The notes: generated by a model not told the origin, from the sequence alone. A DNA stretch of 64,000 bases from Rhizomicrobium sp. (GCA_037200045.1 JBBCHM010000001.1:2294001-2358000); one strand, 5' to 3'. Positions 16,052 to 23,839 are shown, numbered from the stretch's first letter. Translations and numbers: made by a program.

Positions 16052-18214
16052 ATGAACCTCTCGAAACCGTTGCGCTCAGCATCGCGCTACCTTCATATCC
16101 TGTTCTCGCAATTCCGATCATGTCTTCCGCGGCAACGATCCATCACGTTCTCGGGGACGTCTGACGGTCAGCGCGCGGGCGTTGGTCCGATTATTGTCAT
16201 CAACTTAGACAGGCAAAAGGGCCGTTGGCTTGATATACTGCGCGAACTTGATGGCATCACAGATGCTATCCGCAAGCCACTTTCGGAACGTGTTGTCCGA
16301 AGCTCGGCGTGTGACGCCCAACTCGATCTCTCTGAATTCCATGCCAACGCCGAGGTCGGCTCGGTTTACACCCTCGCCGATCAGCTGTTTGTGGAGCCGC
16401 AGCCTCATGCGGCCCCAGATACATTCGATCTGACGCGACCAATTAAGATGAGCCAGGCGGAGATCGCCGTCGCATGCTCGCACATCGCCATCTGGAGGGC
16501 GATCGCGAAGTCGAATGCTACATATACCCTCGTGCTTGAAGACGACGTCTGGTTCGAGCGCGGCTTTGGACGGGTTCTCGATCAGGCGTGGCGCGAGATG
16601 GAAGTCGCAGATGTAGGTAGCCCAAAGTTCGACATCTTATATGTTTCATACGAAGAGGTGCGCCACGGTGCACCAAAGGAACTACTTTCAAGAACTGTAT
16701 TTCGACCTGAGCGCGGTCTTTGGTTTTTGTCTGGCTATGTTCTATCAAGAAACGGGGCTCAGAAGCTGCTCGAATTGCTTCCGAGCCGTGGCCCGATTGA
16801 TCTCTGGATCAATCACAAGTTCCATGAACTGGAAGTTCGAGCGTTGCGGCGTTCGGTGGTCAACCAACGGCGCGATCTACACTCAACAAATTCATATTCG
16901 ATCCTGCCGGCGCTGAGCCGAATTGGCGTTCTCGATAATGGCGACGCGGCACTGTTTCATCGACGGCCAACCCATACTCCGGTTTTCGTTTTCGGCCCTC
17001 CGAACTCCGGGCTGTCATCGTTGGCGATGGCGCTCTCTATGTTGGGTTATCGCTGTTGCAGTGATTTTGATCGTATTCCGAAAAACGAATGGGATAGCCT
17101 ACTGGCAGGCCGCTCCAATCGCGTTTTCAATGCCTACGTAAATGTAGGCTCGCTTCGTTCACAAATACCGCTTCTTATCCAGCGCTATCCAAACGCTAAA
17201 TACGTTCTCATCGACGATGCAGGTTGTGTTGATCAGGACGATTGCTCCGCTTTACTCACGTTGGAAGGAGCCGATGTGCTTCATCTGCTGCGCGCACAGG
17301 TGGGCCTTTGGCGACCACTTTGCGAGCATTTGAAGGTCGCGCCACCCGTTGCGCAGTACCCGATTATTCGGGATCTTGGACAGCGAAGACATCAGCTAGC
17401 GCCGTCTTCTGAGAGATTGGCTCCTGCAAGGTGGCTTCGGCACGACTCGTCGCCGTGGATCGCGAAGTCACGCGCAGGATGGACGGGAATTCGTGAGAGC
17501 GCATTCGATGGACAGGAAGTATCATCTTCTTCGCGGGAAGAGTTCGAAGACGATTTCGCTGAAGTTCGTTCCTCTCGATGGCTGCTGCGAAACGATACGT
17601 TTTCTGGAAACCTTGGGCTTTTTCGTCCAGCTAATGTGACACCGGCTCCTAATGGGGGCCTGTCACTTGCTGTCATGCAGGAATCGTTAGGCGTTCGGAA
17701 TTTCAGCGCCGCCGCGATAACGAGCCGCGACAGCTTTCTATTCGGGCGTTTCGAGATAACGCTCCGAGCCACGAATGTTCCAGGCTTAGTTACCGGGTTC
17801 TTTCTTCACCGCGACTCGCCACGGCAGGAAATTGATATCGAAATACTAGGGAACCAGCCAGACCGGCTACTCGTAAACGTTTTCTATAACCCGGGCACTG
17901 ATGGTGCGCGGTTCGACTACGGCTATCGGGGAACGCCGGCAACGATTAAGCTAGGATTTGACGCTTCAAAGGCATTACATAAATTCGCGATCGAATGGAG
18001 CCCCTGCGAGATCAGGTGGTTCGTCGACGGAAAACCGGTTCACTGTCGCCCCACTTGGGGGCCGACCCCAATTCCGCATTTGCCAATGGCGCTGCATGTA
18101 AATACGTGGCCATCCCGCTCGCGGCGGCTCGCCGGCCGGCTAGCTATAGGCGCACTACCGGATTCAGCGCTTCTGCGTCGGATTGTTGTCGCTAGATATG
18201 GCGTGGCGGACTGA
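16052..18214 (+). CDS. Three-domain fusion: GT25 glycosyltransferase, sulfotransferase-like P-loop, GH16 hydrolase
   Basis: 720 residues. Residues about 47-300 are a GT25 (LPS/LpsA-like) domain: IIVINLDRQKGRW, ACSHIAIWRAI, LVLEDDVWF and FLSGYVLSRNGAQKLLE. Residues about 311-470 resemble a sulfotransferase with a phosphosulfate-type loop FGPPNSGLSSLAMALSMLGY, although the usual SGT is SGL and the downstream Arg is missing, so it may be inactive. Residues about 515-716 are a GH16 laminarinase/transglycosylase fold with the catalytic signature QEIDIEILGN near residue 592. No export signal is visible. I know no standard family with this order. It could polymerise and remodel a glycan; activity of each part is untested. 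Confidence 0.75.
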   Translation: MNLSKPLRSASRYLHILFSQFRSCLPRQRSITFSGTSDGQRAGVGPIIVINLDRQKGRWLDILRELDGITDAIRKPLSERVVRSSACDAQLDLSEFHANAEVGSVYTLADQLFVEPQPHAAPDTFDLTRPIKMSQAEIAVACSHIAIWRAIAKSNATYTLVLEDDVWFERGFGRVLDQAWREMEVADVGSPKFDILYVSYEEVRHGAPKELLSRTVFRPERGLWFLSGYVLSRNGAQKLLELLPSRGPIDLWINHKFHELEVRALRRSVVNQRRDLHSTNSYSILPALSRIGVLDNGDAALFHRRPTHTPVFVFGPPNSGLSSLAMALSMLGYRCCSDFDRIPKNEWDSLLAGRSNRVFNAYVNVGSLRSQIPLLIQRYPNAKYVLIDDAGCVDQDDCSALLTLEGADVLHLLRAQVGLWRPLCEHLKVAPPVAQYPIIRDLGQRRHQLAPSSERLAPARWLRHDSSPWIAKSRAGWTGIRESAFDGQEVSSSSREEFEDDFAEVRSSRWLLRNDTFSGNLGLFRPANVTPAPNGGLSLAVMQESLGVRNFSAAAITSRDSFLFGRFEITLRATNVPGLVTGFFLHRDSPRQEIDIEILGNQPDRLLVNVFYNPGTDGARFDYGYRGTPATIKLGFDASKALHKFAIEWSPCEIRWFVDGKPVHCRPTWGPTPIPHLPMALHVNTWPSRSRRLAGRLAIGALPDSALLRRIVVARYGVAD

Positions 18215-18248
18215 GTTCGACAAAACTCTCTCGTCCACGTGTGCGCCA

Positions 18249-18277
18249 TTTGAAACAAAATCAGCCATATTGTTTCA
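18249..18277 (-). repeat. 29-bp inverted repeat, right copy
   Basis: Exact reverse complement of 12643-12671. It lies 34 bp after the stop of the fusion gene and 16 bp before the lipoprotein ATG at 18294, so inversion would change what transcription reaches the lipoprotein. Sequences beyond the 29 bp do not match. Confidence 0.92.
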
Positions 18278-18293
18278 ATCTGGGGGGGAACAC

Positions 18294-18680
18294 ATGACGC
18301 GGCAAACCGGAACGCTCCGGCTCGGGGGCGCGCTTCTGGCCGTCCTCCTCGGCGGATGCGCAGGGCTCACCGGCATTACGAACTGGAAGGAGGTCGCCGT
18401 CCCGTCGAGGCTCTCGAAGGAACGCACCTTCCGGACGGCGACGGTCGCCCTCGCCCAGGTCGGGAGCGTCTCGTTCTCGGACGCGGGGGCCGGAACGATC
18501 TCCGGCCAGTGCGCGCAGAGCGTGGACGCCTCGATCATCGTCTCCGAGGAGGGCGGCAAGACGACGATCACCATCAAGTCGAAGATCAACGTCGCGGACA
18601 ACATGATGGAGATCGACACCGGCAAGCGCGAGAAGTGCCTGAGCGACCTCCAGTCCGCCCTGTCTCGCGCGGGAGCCTAG
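18294..18680 (+). CDS. Small lipoprotein of unknown function
   Basis: 128 residues with GGGGGGGAAC before the ATG. A lipoprotein signal peptide ends in LLGGC with Cys22 as the lipidation site. The mature part (VAVPSRLSKERTFRTATVAL, then VSEEGGKTTITIKSKINV) is short, soluble and of no family I can name. It is G+C-rich like the backbone and begins a co-directional series with a membrane protein and envelope-type genes to 21693. Its promoter region overlaps the right inverted repeat. Confidence 0.75.
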   Translation: MTRQTGTLRLGGALLAVLLGGCAGLTGITNWKEVAVPSRLSKERTFRTATVALAQVGSVSFSDAGAGTISGQCAQSVDASIIVSEEGGKTTITIKSKINVADNMMEIDTGKREKCLSDLQSALSRAGA

Positions 18681-18682
18681 CC

Positions 18683-19087
18683 GTGAGCGCGCTCTCCGAA
18701 ACCGACTGGGCAGCCACGTTCCGGCTCAACGCCGTCCGCGTCGCCGCCGCGACGGTCGTCATGGCTGTGGTGGTACTCATTCTCGTCATCGCAGGCGCGC
18801 ATCCGCGCGGCGAAAGCCCGCTCGGCTTTATCTTTATGCCCGTTGTCTTCCTCACCGTGGGAAGCGGCATGTACTGGCTCTTCCGAGCGCTTGGGAAGAT
18901 CGGCATCCCGATCATGGACGCTGTCGCAGGCTTCATGAAGCTCGTCATTGTCATCTTCGTCGTCATCGGCGATCCGCTGGTCTGGTTCGTCCGCCGCTTC
19001 TATCCCGCGCTCGTGCCGGTCGAGCGGTTCGGCTTCGTGAACTTCGTTCCCTTCATCCTGGTGCAGCGCGCACCGGCTGACGCCTGA
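18683..19087 (+). CDS. Small membrane protein, unknown
   Basis: 134 residues from a GTG start two bases after the lipoprotein stop, with GGGAG upstream. Three hydrophobic segments are seen: VAAATVVMAVVVLILVIAG, IFMPVVFLTVGSGMYWLF and AGFMKLVIVIFVVIG, followed by a basic patch. No family recognised. The tight spacing suggests coexpression with the lipoprotein as an envelope component. Confidence 0.65.
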   Translation: MSALSETDWAATFRLNAVRVAAATVVMAVVVLILVIAGAHPRGESPLGFIFMPVVFLTVGSGMYWLFRALGKIGIPIMDAVAGFMKLVIVIFVVIGDPLVWFVRRFYPALVPVERFGFVNFVPFILVQRAPADA

Positions 19088-19098
19088 AAGGAGATCGC

Positions 19099-19278
19099 AT
19101 GTCCTGGGCTAACCTCGGCACCTATCGCGGCTGGCACATCTACTGGAATACCGAGAATCACAAGATGTACACGAAGACGGACGGCATCTTCCCCAACCAG
19201 CACGACTTCTACGAGCGGCCCCATGACCGCGCGACGGCCTATGCCGTCGCGCGGCGGTGGATAGACGAGCGGCGATGA
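19099..19278 (+). CDS. 59-residue hypothetical protein
   Basis: A short ORF with a strong AAAGGAG 6 nt before the ATG, placed 11 nt after the membrane protein gene. The sequence (MSWANLGTYRGWHIYWNTEN...) is rich in aromatic residues and His, and ends in AYAVARRWIDERR. It reads like a small soluble single-domain protein. The good ribosome-binding site and operon position support it being real; function unknown. Confidence 0.6.
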   Translation: MSWANLGTYRGWHIYWNTENHKMYTKTDGIFPNQHDFYERPHDRATAYAVARRWIDERR

Positions 19279-19318
19279 CCGGCGCGGCGGCTCGCGCATC
19301 GACGCGAAGGGCAGGCGG

Positions 19319-19975
19319 ATGACGCTCTCCCACGCCGCGGGATGTATCGCGGGCGCGCTCGTGCTCGCGGCCGCCGTCCCGTACGTTCGCGCGATCCTTC
19401 GCCGCGAGACGAAGCCGCACCGGCTGAGCTGGGTCGTCTGGGCGTTCGTGTCGGTCATAACAGCGGCGACGTACCGCGCGTCAGGCGGCGCGGACGCGGC
19501 GCTCGTCGCGGACGCGCTCGCCTGCACTACCTCCGCCGTCGCGTTGCTCTCGCTGCGCTATGGCGTGGCCGGCTCTTCATGGGTGGACGGGGTGTGCGCT
19601 GCCGGCGCGGCGGCAAGCCTCGTGCCCTGGCTCGCCTTTCATGACGCGCCGCGCGCGCTCTATCTGGATATCCTCGTGGACCTCTTCGCGCTCGTCCCGA
19701 CGCTGCGCAAGGCATGGCGTTCTCCCGAAAGCGAAAATCGCGCGGGGTGGGCGCTTTCCGCGGCCGGCATGTCCGTAAATCTCATCGCGGTCGCAGACTG
19801 GTCTCTACGCATAAGCGCGTATCCGCTGTACTGCCTCGTCGCGACGGGCTCCGTCGCGCTCGTGCTTCAGATCAGAACGCCGGCTCGCGCGGCCCTCCCT
19901 CTCCGGCAGACTGCGTTGCGCCGCTTCCTGTGGGGCCGTTCCCCGGCCATCCTGCGCGAGCAGCGGGATGTGTGA
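19319..19975 (+). CDS. Polytopic membrane protein (PQ-loop-like)
   Basis: 218 residues with about seven hydrophobic segments and the motif RRETKPHRLSWVVWAFVSV near residue 30, which resembles the PQ-loop style start of small transporters. The ATG at 19319 follows GGGCAGGCGG. The gene overlaps the DUF2156 gene by 8 nt, so both are probably co-translated. Possibly a flippase-like partner for the lipid or peptide acyl chemistry of the next gene; this is inference from adjacency. Confidence 0.6.
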   Translation: MTLSHAAGCIAGALVLAAAVPYVRAILRRETKPHRLSWVVWAFVSVITAATYRASGGADAALVADALACTTSAVALLSLRYGVAGSSWVDGVCAAGAAASLVPWLAFHDAPRALYLDILVDLFALVPTLRKAWRSPESENRAGWALSAAGMSVNLIAVADWSLRISAYPLYCLVATGSVALVLQIRTPARAALPLRQTALRRFLWGRSPAILREQRDV

Positions 19976-20933
19976 GCGCTTGCCGCGCCTGGAGGAGGGC
20001 GTTCTCCCGCCATTCCCGAGCGCGAAGGCGCTCGCGCTCGAAGACCGGGACGCCGTGGAGCGCATCACCCGGCGTTTCCCGCCCTATTCGGATTTCAATT
20101 TCCTTAATCTCTATTCGTGGGACGCGGGCGAGCGCGTCAGGCTGTCGAGCCTCAATGGCAATCTCGTCATCAGGTTCGCCGACTACCTGACCGACGAGCC
20201 GTTCTACATGTTCCTCGGCCCGCATCGCCCCGATGAGACCGCCGCAACGCTTTTGGCGCAGGCCGCCGCCGAAGGCATCGAGCCGCGCCTGCGGCTCATC
20301 CCCGAAGCCGTGGCTAAGGAGCTCGATCCCGCGCGCTTCGAGGTCCGCAACAGTTCAGATCAGGACGACTACATCGTATGTCTCGCCTCTATCGCGGCCT
20401 GCGAGGGACGCGCGTGGCACCGGCAGCGCACCGCAATCCGGCATTTCGAGGCGGCGCACGGCTCCGCCCGGTTCGAGGCGCTCGACCTCGGCGACGATGC
20501 CGTGCGCGCCGACCTGCTCGCGCTATGCGCGCGCTGGTGCGACCGGCGGCGGCATGCGAGGGACGAGGCCGCGGACTATGACCGCGACGCGCTCGGCCGC
20601 TGCCTCGCAAGCTTCTCCCGGCACCTCTCGGCGTTCGGGCTCTACGTCGGGGACGAGCTCGCGGCGTTCTCGCTCACCGAGGACCTCGGCGACGGATACG
20701 CGATCCACCACTTCGAGAAGGCCGCGCATTGGAGCTACGCGGGCATCGTCCCGTTCTTCGATCGCGGCGTCGCGCGCCTCCTTCTTGCGCGCGGCTTCCG
20801 TTATCTCAATCTGGAGGAAGACTTAGGGCTCCTCGGGCTGCGGCAAGCCAAGCGCGCGCGCCGGCCCGTTTCGTATCTGCGAAAGTTCGAGGTCGTCCGG
20901 GCTCGCGGGCCGGGAACGCCGCCGCTCGCGTGA
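19968..20933 (+). CDS. DUF2156/LPG_synthase_C-type GNAT-fold transferase
   Basis: 321 residues matching the DUF2156 pattern: YSDFNFLNLYSWD, then FADYLTDEPFYMFLG, ending with HFEKAAHWSYAGIVPFF and YLNLEEDLGLLGLRQAK. This is a double GNAT-like fold related to the catalytic domain of aminoacyl-phosphatidylglycerol synthases, which transfer amino acids from aminoacyl-tRNA. No membrane domain is attached here, but the overlapping upstream gene is a membrane protein and may supply it. Likely role: modifying envelope lipids or a peptide; substrate unknown. Confidence 0.8.
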   Translation: MCERLPRLEEGVLPPFPSAKALALEDRDAVERITRRFPPYSDFNFLNLYSWDAGERVRLSSLNGNLVIRFADYLTDEPFYMFLGPHRPDETAATLLAQAAAEGIEPRLRLIPEAVAKELDPARFEVRNSSDQDDYIVCLASIAACEGRAWHRQRTAIRHFEAAHGSARFEALDLGDDAVRADLLALCARWCDRRRHARDEAADYDRDALGRCLASFSRHLSAFGLYVGDELAAFSLTEDLGDGYAIHHFEKAAHWSYAGIVPFFDRGVARLLLARGFRYLNLEEDLGLLGLRQAKRARRPVSYLRKFEVVRARGPGTPPLA

Positions 20934-20940
20934 GGATGCC

Positions 20941-21693
20941 ATGCAGCGCGCGCCGTTCCCGTTTCTCGCCGGCCTCGTCCTCGCCGTCGCCATGGCGACG
21001 CCCGCCGGCGCCGGCTGGCTCGCCGCGACGGCGACCGTCGCCACTGACTACCGGTTCCGCGGCGTCTCGCAGAGCGACGGTCATCCGGTGGCGCAGCTCA
21101 CGCTCGAAGCCGACCTTGGCGGAGATCTCGCCGCCGGCGCGTTCGTTTCGCCCGTGGACTTCGACGACGGCAGCACCTCCTTCGAGACCGACCTCTACCT
21201 GATGAAGGGCTTTTCCATCGGCCGCACCGACCTCTCGCTCGCCGCCATCTACTACGCGTATCCCGACCATCGCCTGCGGGCCGGCGAAAGCCGGTACAGC
21301 GCGGCCGAGATCACGCTCGACGCAAGCCGAAGCTGGGGGCCGGCAACCGCTCATGCCTCGCTCGCATGGTCCCCCGCATATACAAGCGGCAAGGGAGAGG
21401 AGCTCTACGCAAGCGCCGGCCTCTCGCTCCGCCTCGCGCGAGAGGTCGTGGCGGACGCGAACGCCGGCTATCAGTGGACGGCGCGCATCGACCGCTTCAC
21501 CCCCGCGAGCTCCGGCTACGAGCACTGGGACGCGGGCCTCCGGGCGGATTGGAATCCGTTTGCGGCGGACCTCCGCATCTTCGGAACGAGCCTCTCGGGG
21601 CCCGCATGCGCGGCGACACAGGGCGACGCGCGATGGTGCGGGACGACGGTTGTTCTTTCCGTTTCCTATGATCTGGCATCGCTCGCGCGGTAG
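20941..21693 (+). CDS. TorF-family putative outer-membrane porin
   Basis: 250 residues. A Sec signal peptide (FLAGLVLAVAMATPAGAGW) is followed by the hallmark ATVATDYRFRGVSQSDGHP and alternating amphipathic strands ending in VVLSVSYDL, as expected of a beta-barrel of the Gcw_chp/TorF family. It begins 7 nt after the DUF2156 gene. Porin-like cargo on an integrative element implies altered envelope permeability. What it transports is unknown. Confidence 0.82.
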   Translation: MQRAPFPFLAGLVLAVAMATPAGAGWLAATATVATDYRFRGVSQSDGHPVAQLTLEADLGGDLAAGAFVSPVDFDDGSTSFETDLYLMKGFSIGRTDLSLAAIYYAYPDHRLRAGESRYSAAEITLDASRSWGPATAHASLAWSPAYTSGKGEELYASAGLSLRLAREVVADANAGYQWTARIDRFTPASSGYEHWDAGLRADWNPFAADLRIFGTSLSGPACAATQGDARWCGTTVVLSVSYDLASLAR

Positions 21694-21860
21694 CCGCCTG
21701 CGGTTCGGTCGAACCTCACGAGCAGGCGGAGTGTCCGCGCCACTCGCAACTACCACCCCCTAGAGGCTGGACTCTCGCTCTATCTGTTCTCTAAATGCTC
21801 TCACCGCCTTTGAGCAGGAGTTGGCCGTGTATGTGGCGTCTTTCAAAGCTGAGCAAAAGA

Positions 21861-21882
21861 AACCGGCCCCGCAGGGCCGGTT
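21861..21882 (-). terminator. Terminator of the ArdC operon
   Basis: AACCGGCCC and GGGCCGGTT make a 9-bp stem with a 4-nt loop; on the minus strand it is followed by TCTTTTG. It lies directly after the stop of ardC. The stretch between it and the porin stop (about 170 bp) has no gene. Confidence 0.8.
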
Positions 21883-21885
21883 AGG

Positions 21886-22788
21886 TCAGGACTGATCGGT
21901 TCTCATCGCCAGATAGGCTAGGTGCTCGAACGCGTCCTGCGCCTTGCTCGCCGCTGTGAAGATCGCCTTGGGGTCGCGCTTCAGGACGGTGAGCCAGGAC
22001 GAGACGTAGGCGGCATGATCCGGGCGGGGCTCGCTTTCGATCCCGAGCGCAGAGCACGCGAAGGCTGCTCCGATCTCGGCCACCAGCTCTTCCATGGCGT
22101 ATCCGTCGTCTCCGAAGCGTTTGCCCATCGTGCGGGCGAGGCGGTGCGGCGCGCCCGTCCAGTGGGTGAGCTCGTGGAGGAGGACGCCGTAGTAGCTTTC
22201 GAGCGGCGAGCGGGTGTCCGTGCCGACGAACCAGGACCGGAGCGGCATCTCTATGTTGTCGAGATCGCGCCGGTAGCGGGCTTCTTGGAAGCCGTGCTCT
22301 ATCCGGGCGCCTATGGCCCCGATGAATGCCTCGGCCTCCTGGTGCGCATGGAAAGCATTTGGCCGCTCGGGCGGAGCGGCCGCGAAGCCGTCCACCTGCG
22401 CCGCATTGAAGACGTGCGAGGCTCGCGCGACGTGCCGGAGACGGTTCTCGGTGTGGTCCTCGGGTTCGGTCGTCTCCTCCTCGATGCGCTTGTAGAAGAC
22501 GATGAGGGTGCCGCGCTCGCCTTTGCGGACTTGGGCGCCGAGGTCTTGCCATTGCTTGTAGCTCGCCCATTCGCTCGTCGGATAGCTGCGATCCATTGCT
22601 TCTATCCAGAGCGCGAGCACATTCACGCCCCGATATAAGGCATCCGTGTTAGCGTTTCTCGGAGGGAGAAGGCCGGGCGCATGCCAGGGCCGTCTCGCTT
22701 CAATCGCGCCGGCTTCGACGGCGGCGACGATCTTGTCCGTGATGGATTGATAGAGGTCTTTCTGGTGGGAAGGTACATCGTGCTGCAT
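21886..22788 (-). CDS. ardC: ArdC-type antirestriction protein (ssDNA-binding zincin)
   Basis: 300 residues from ATG 22788 with GGAG upstream. The N-terminal ssDNA-binding domain (KDLYQSITDKIVAAVEAG, then RPWHAPG and YRGVNVLALW) is followed by a metallopeptidase domain with HELTHWTG around residue 210 (HExxH) and a downstream glutamate in MEELVAEIGAAF. ArdC proteins protect incoming single-stranded DNA from host restriction during conjugation. It is the last gene of a minus-strand operon with XRE and RuvC-like genes. This supports conjugative entry of the element. Confidence 0.9.
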   Translation of the reverse strand: MQHDVPSHQKDLYQSITDKIVAAVEAGAIEARRPWHAPGLLPPRNANTDALYRGVNVLALWIEAMDRSYPTSEWASYKQWQDLGAQVRKGERGTLIVFYKRIEEETTEPEDHTENRLRHVARASHVFNAAQVDGFAAAPPERPNAFHAHQEAEAFIGAIGARIEHGFQEARYRRDLDNIEMPLRSWFVGTDTRSPLESYYGVLLHELTHWTGAPHRLARTMGKRFGDDGYAMEELVAEIGAAFACSALGIESEPRPDHAAYVSSWLTVLKRDPKAIFTAASKAQDAFEHLAYLAMRTDQS

Positions 22789-22880
22789 TACTGCTCCTGC
22801 GCATGGGGAGCGTCGGACCATTCCGGCGCTCCGGGATGCGCGGGAGACGGTGAAGTGAGCGAAGCAGAGCGCAGCCCTCG

Positions 22881-23375
22881 CTATGGCCCGGCGCCGAAAT
22901 ACGTGAGCGCGCAAGCTGCGGCGCAGAACAGGGCCGCCGCCGAACGCTCGCCGACCCAAATCTGTTTGGGCTTAGGAAGACGGGGCCTGAGCACGCTCAA
23001 ACAGTCAGCAACGGCAACAGCGACTTCATCCCGCGTGCGCGCCCCTTTGAGATATCGCGAGCTCGAAATCTCGGCGCGTGTGTAGCACCACACCCGGACA
23101 TTTCTAATCTCCGCACACTTCATCACCGCGAGGTACAATCGACGTATCCGTTGGGAGCGCCGGACAGCTATGTCGTCGTGCCGCTCCATCGCGAGAACCT
23201 TTGGTCGATGCTTGTCGAGCAGCGACTCGATGCGGCTGAGCGCGATGGCGTTCTTATCTCGGCGGATGTCTACCGTTCCCCAATCGAGGAGTGAGAGGGT
23301 GTCCTCGAAGAGAGCCCACCCGAAACCTCGCGACGATGGATGCAAACCAAGAACAATCGTCCTCTTTGGCATCAT
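22881..23375 (-). CDS. RuvC-like RNase H-fold nuclease homologue
   Basis: 164 residues. The start TIVLGLHPSSRGFGWALFED resembles the first strand of RuvC/RNase H-fold resolvases (GIDPG...GxG), followed by VDIRRDKN and VLAMERHDD, which would give the second acidic residue. The first Asp of RuvC is replaced by His-Pro (GLHPSS), so catalysis is doubtful or uses other residues. Its ATG overlaps the XRE gene stop (ATGA). Possible roles: junction processing in element transfer, or a regulated nuclease. The family assignment is by pattern only. Confidence 0.55.
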   Translation of the reverse strand: MMPKRTIVLGLHPSSRGFGWALFEDTLSLLDWGTVDIRRDKNAIALSRIESLLDKHRPKVLAMERHDDIAVRRSQRIRRLYLAVMKCAEIRNVRVWCYTRAEISSSRYLKGARTRDEVAVAVADCLSVLRPRLPKPKQIWVGERSAAALFCAAACALTYFGAGP

Positions 23376-23707
23376 TCGAGCGTGCTAGAACCTCCGATGC
23401 GGCTGATAACATCGGCAATGTGTGAAACCGCCGACTCTCGGTTCTGGCTTCCCGCCAGCTCCACCTTCAGCTTCCGGGCGCGTGCCAGCACGTCGCGCTC
23501 GATGAATTCGGTGAGATTGGGAAACAAATCGTGCAGGGACGCATCGAACAGGATGCAGCACGCAAGCGCCGTTCCGAGCGCCGGCCGCTTGAGGCCGAGC
23601 TCCACGTCCGAGTACGCGCGCTGCGACGCATACCCCACAAGCGTCGCTACCTCTCGCTGCGTGAGGTGAGCGGACTTTCTGAATTTGCGTAAGCGGAGGG
23701 AATTCAT
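23372..23707 (-). CDS. XRE-family helix-turn-helix regulator
   Basis: 111 residues from ATG 23707 (23725 is an alternative). The first 60 residues form a Cro/C1-type HTH: LRKFRKSAHLTQREVATLVGY followed by SQRAYSDVELGLKRPALG (the canonical helix 2-3 pattern and ExGxRxP). A helical tail (LTEFIERDVLARARKLKVEL) may dimerise. It leads an operon with the RuvC-like and ArdC genes and is the likely autoregulator of it. Confidence 0.85.
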   Translation of the reverse strand: MNSLRLRKFRKSAHLTQREVATLVGYASQRAYSDVELGLKRPALGTALACCILFDASLHDLFPNLTEFIERDVLARARKLKVELAGSQNRESAVSHIADVISRIGGSSTLE

Positions 23708-23800
23708 ACGGCGCGGTAGGTCCATTCTCTCAATCGCGAGCGATACTGCTATGCCCGGAATTATCGCCGTAGGAGATATTGATTTTCTAAAGCGCAGTTC

Positions 23801-23839
23801 AAAAAAAGCTAAAGCCACCCGTGAGGGTGGCTTTAGCTT
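23801..23839 (-). terminator. Strong terminator downstream of integrase, minus strand
   Basis: GCTAAAGCCACCC and GGGTGGCTTTAGC pair perfectly (15 bp including two A-T pairs outside) around the loop GTGA; on the minus strand it ends in seven T. It blocks transcription from the integrase operon into the XRE operon. The about 250 bp between it and the integrase end contain no convincing gene. Confidence 0.85.

Larger units (their letters stand above)
12643..18277. mobile_element. Putative invertible segment with own tyrosine recombinase and glycan-modification genes
   Basis: The segment is delimited by perfect 29-bp repeats in inverse orientation. Each repeat contains 11-bp imperfect arms about a 5-bp centre, the layout of a tyrosine-recombinase crossover site. 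A 197-residue catalytic-domain-only recombinase, the size of the fimbrial phase switches FimB/FimE, lies immediately inside the left repeat and reads inward. Known chemistry: recombination between inverted sites flips the DNA between them. Inference: the carbamoyltransferase, glycosyltransferase and fusion-enzyme genes inside are switched relative to flanking operons. A transposon with terminal inverted repeats is the main alternative. Orientation switching has not been observed here. Confidence 0.65.

Noticed and set aside
18215..18248. Short ORF reading leftward from the ATG inside the right 29-bp site
   Set aside because: It encodes only about 34 residues, lacks a ribosome-binding site and is antisense to the fusion gene end.
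12643..18277. Integron or XerCD-dif mobile module
   Set aside because: Integrated dif modules leave direct repeats and have no own recombinase; here the repeats are inverted and the segment has its own enzyme.
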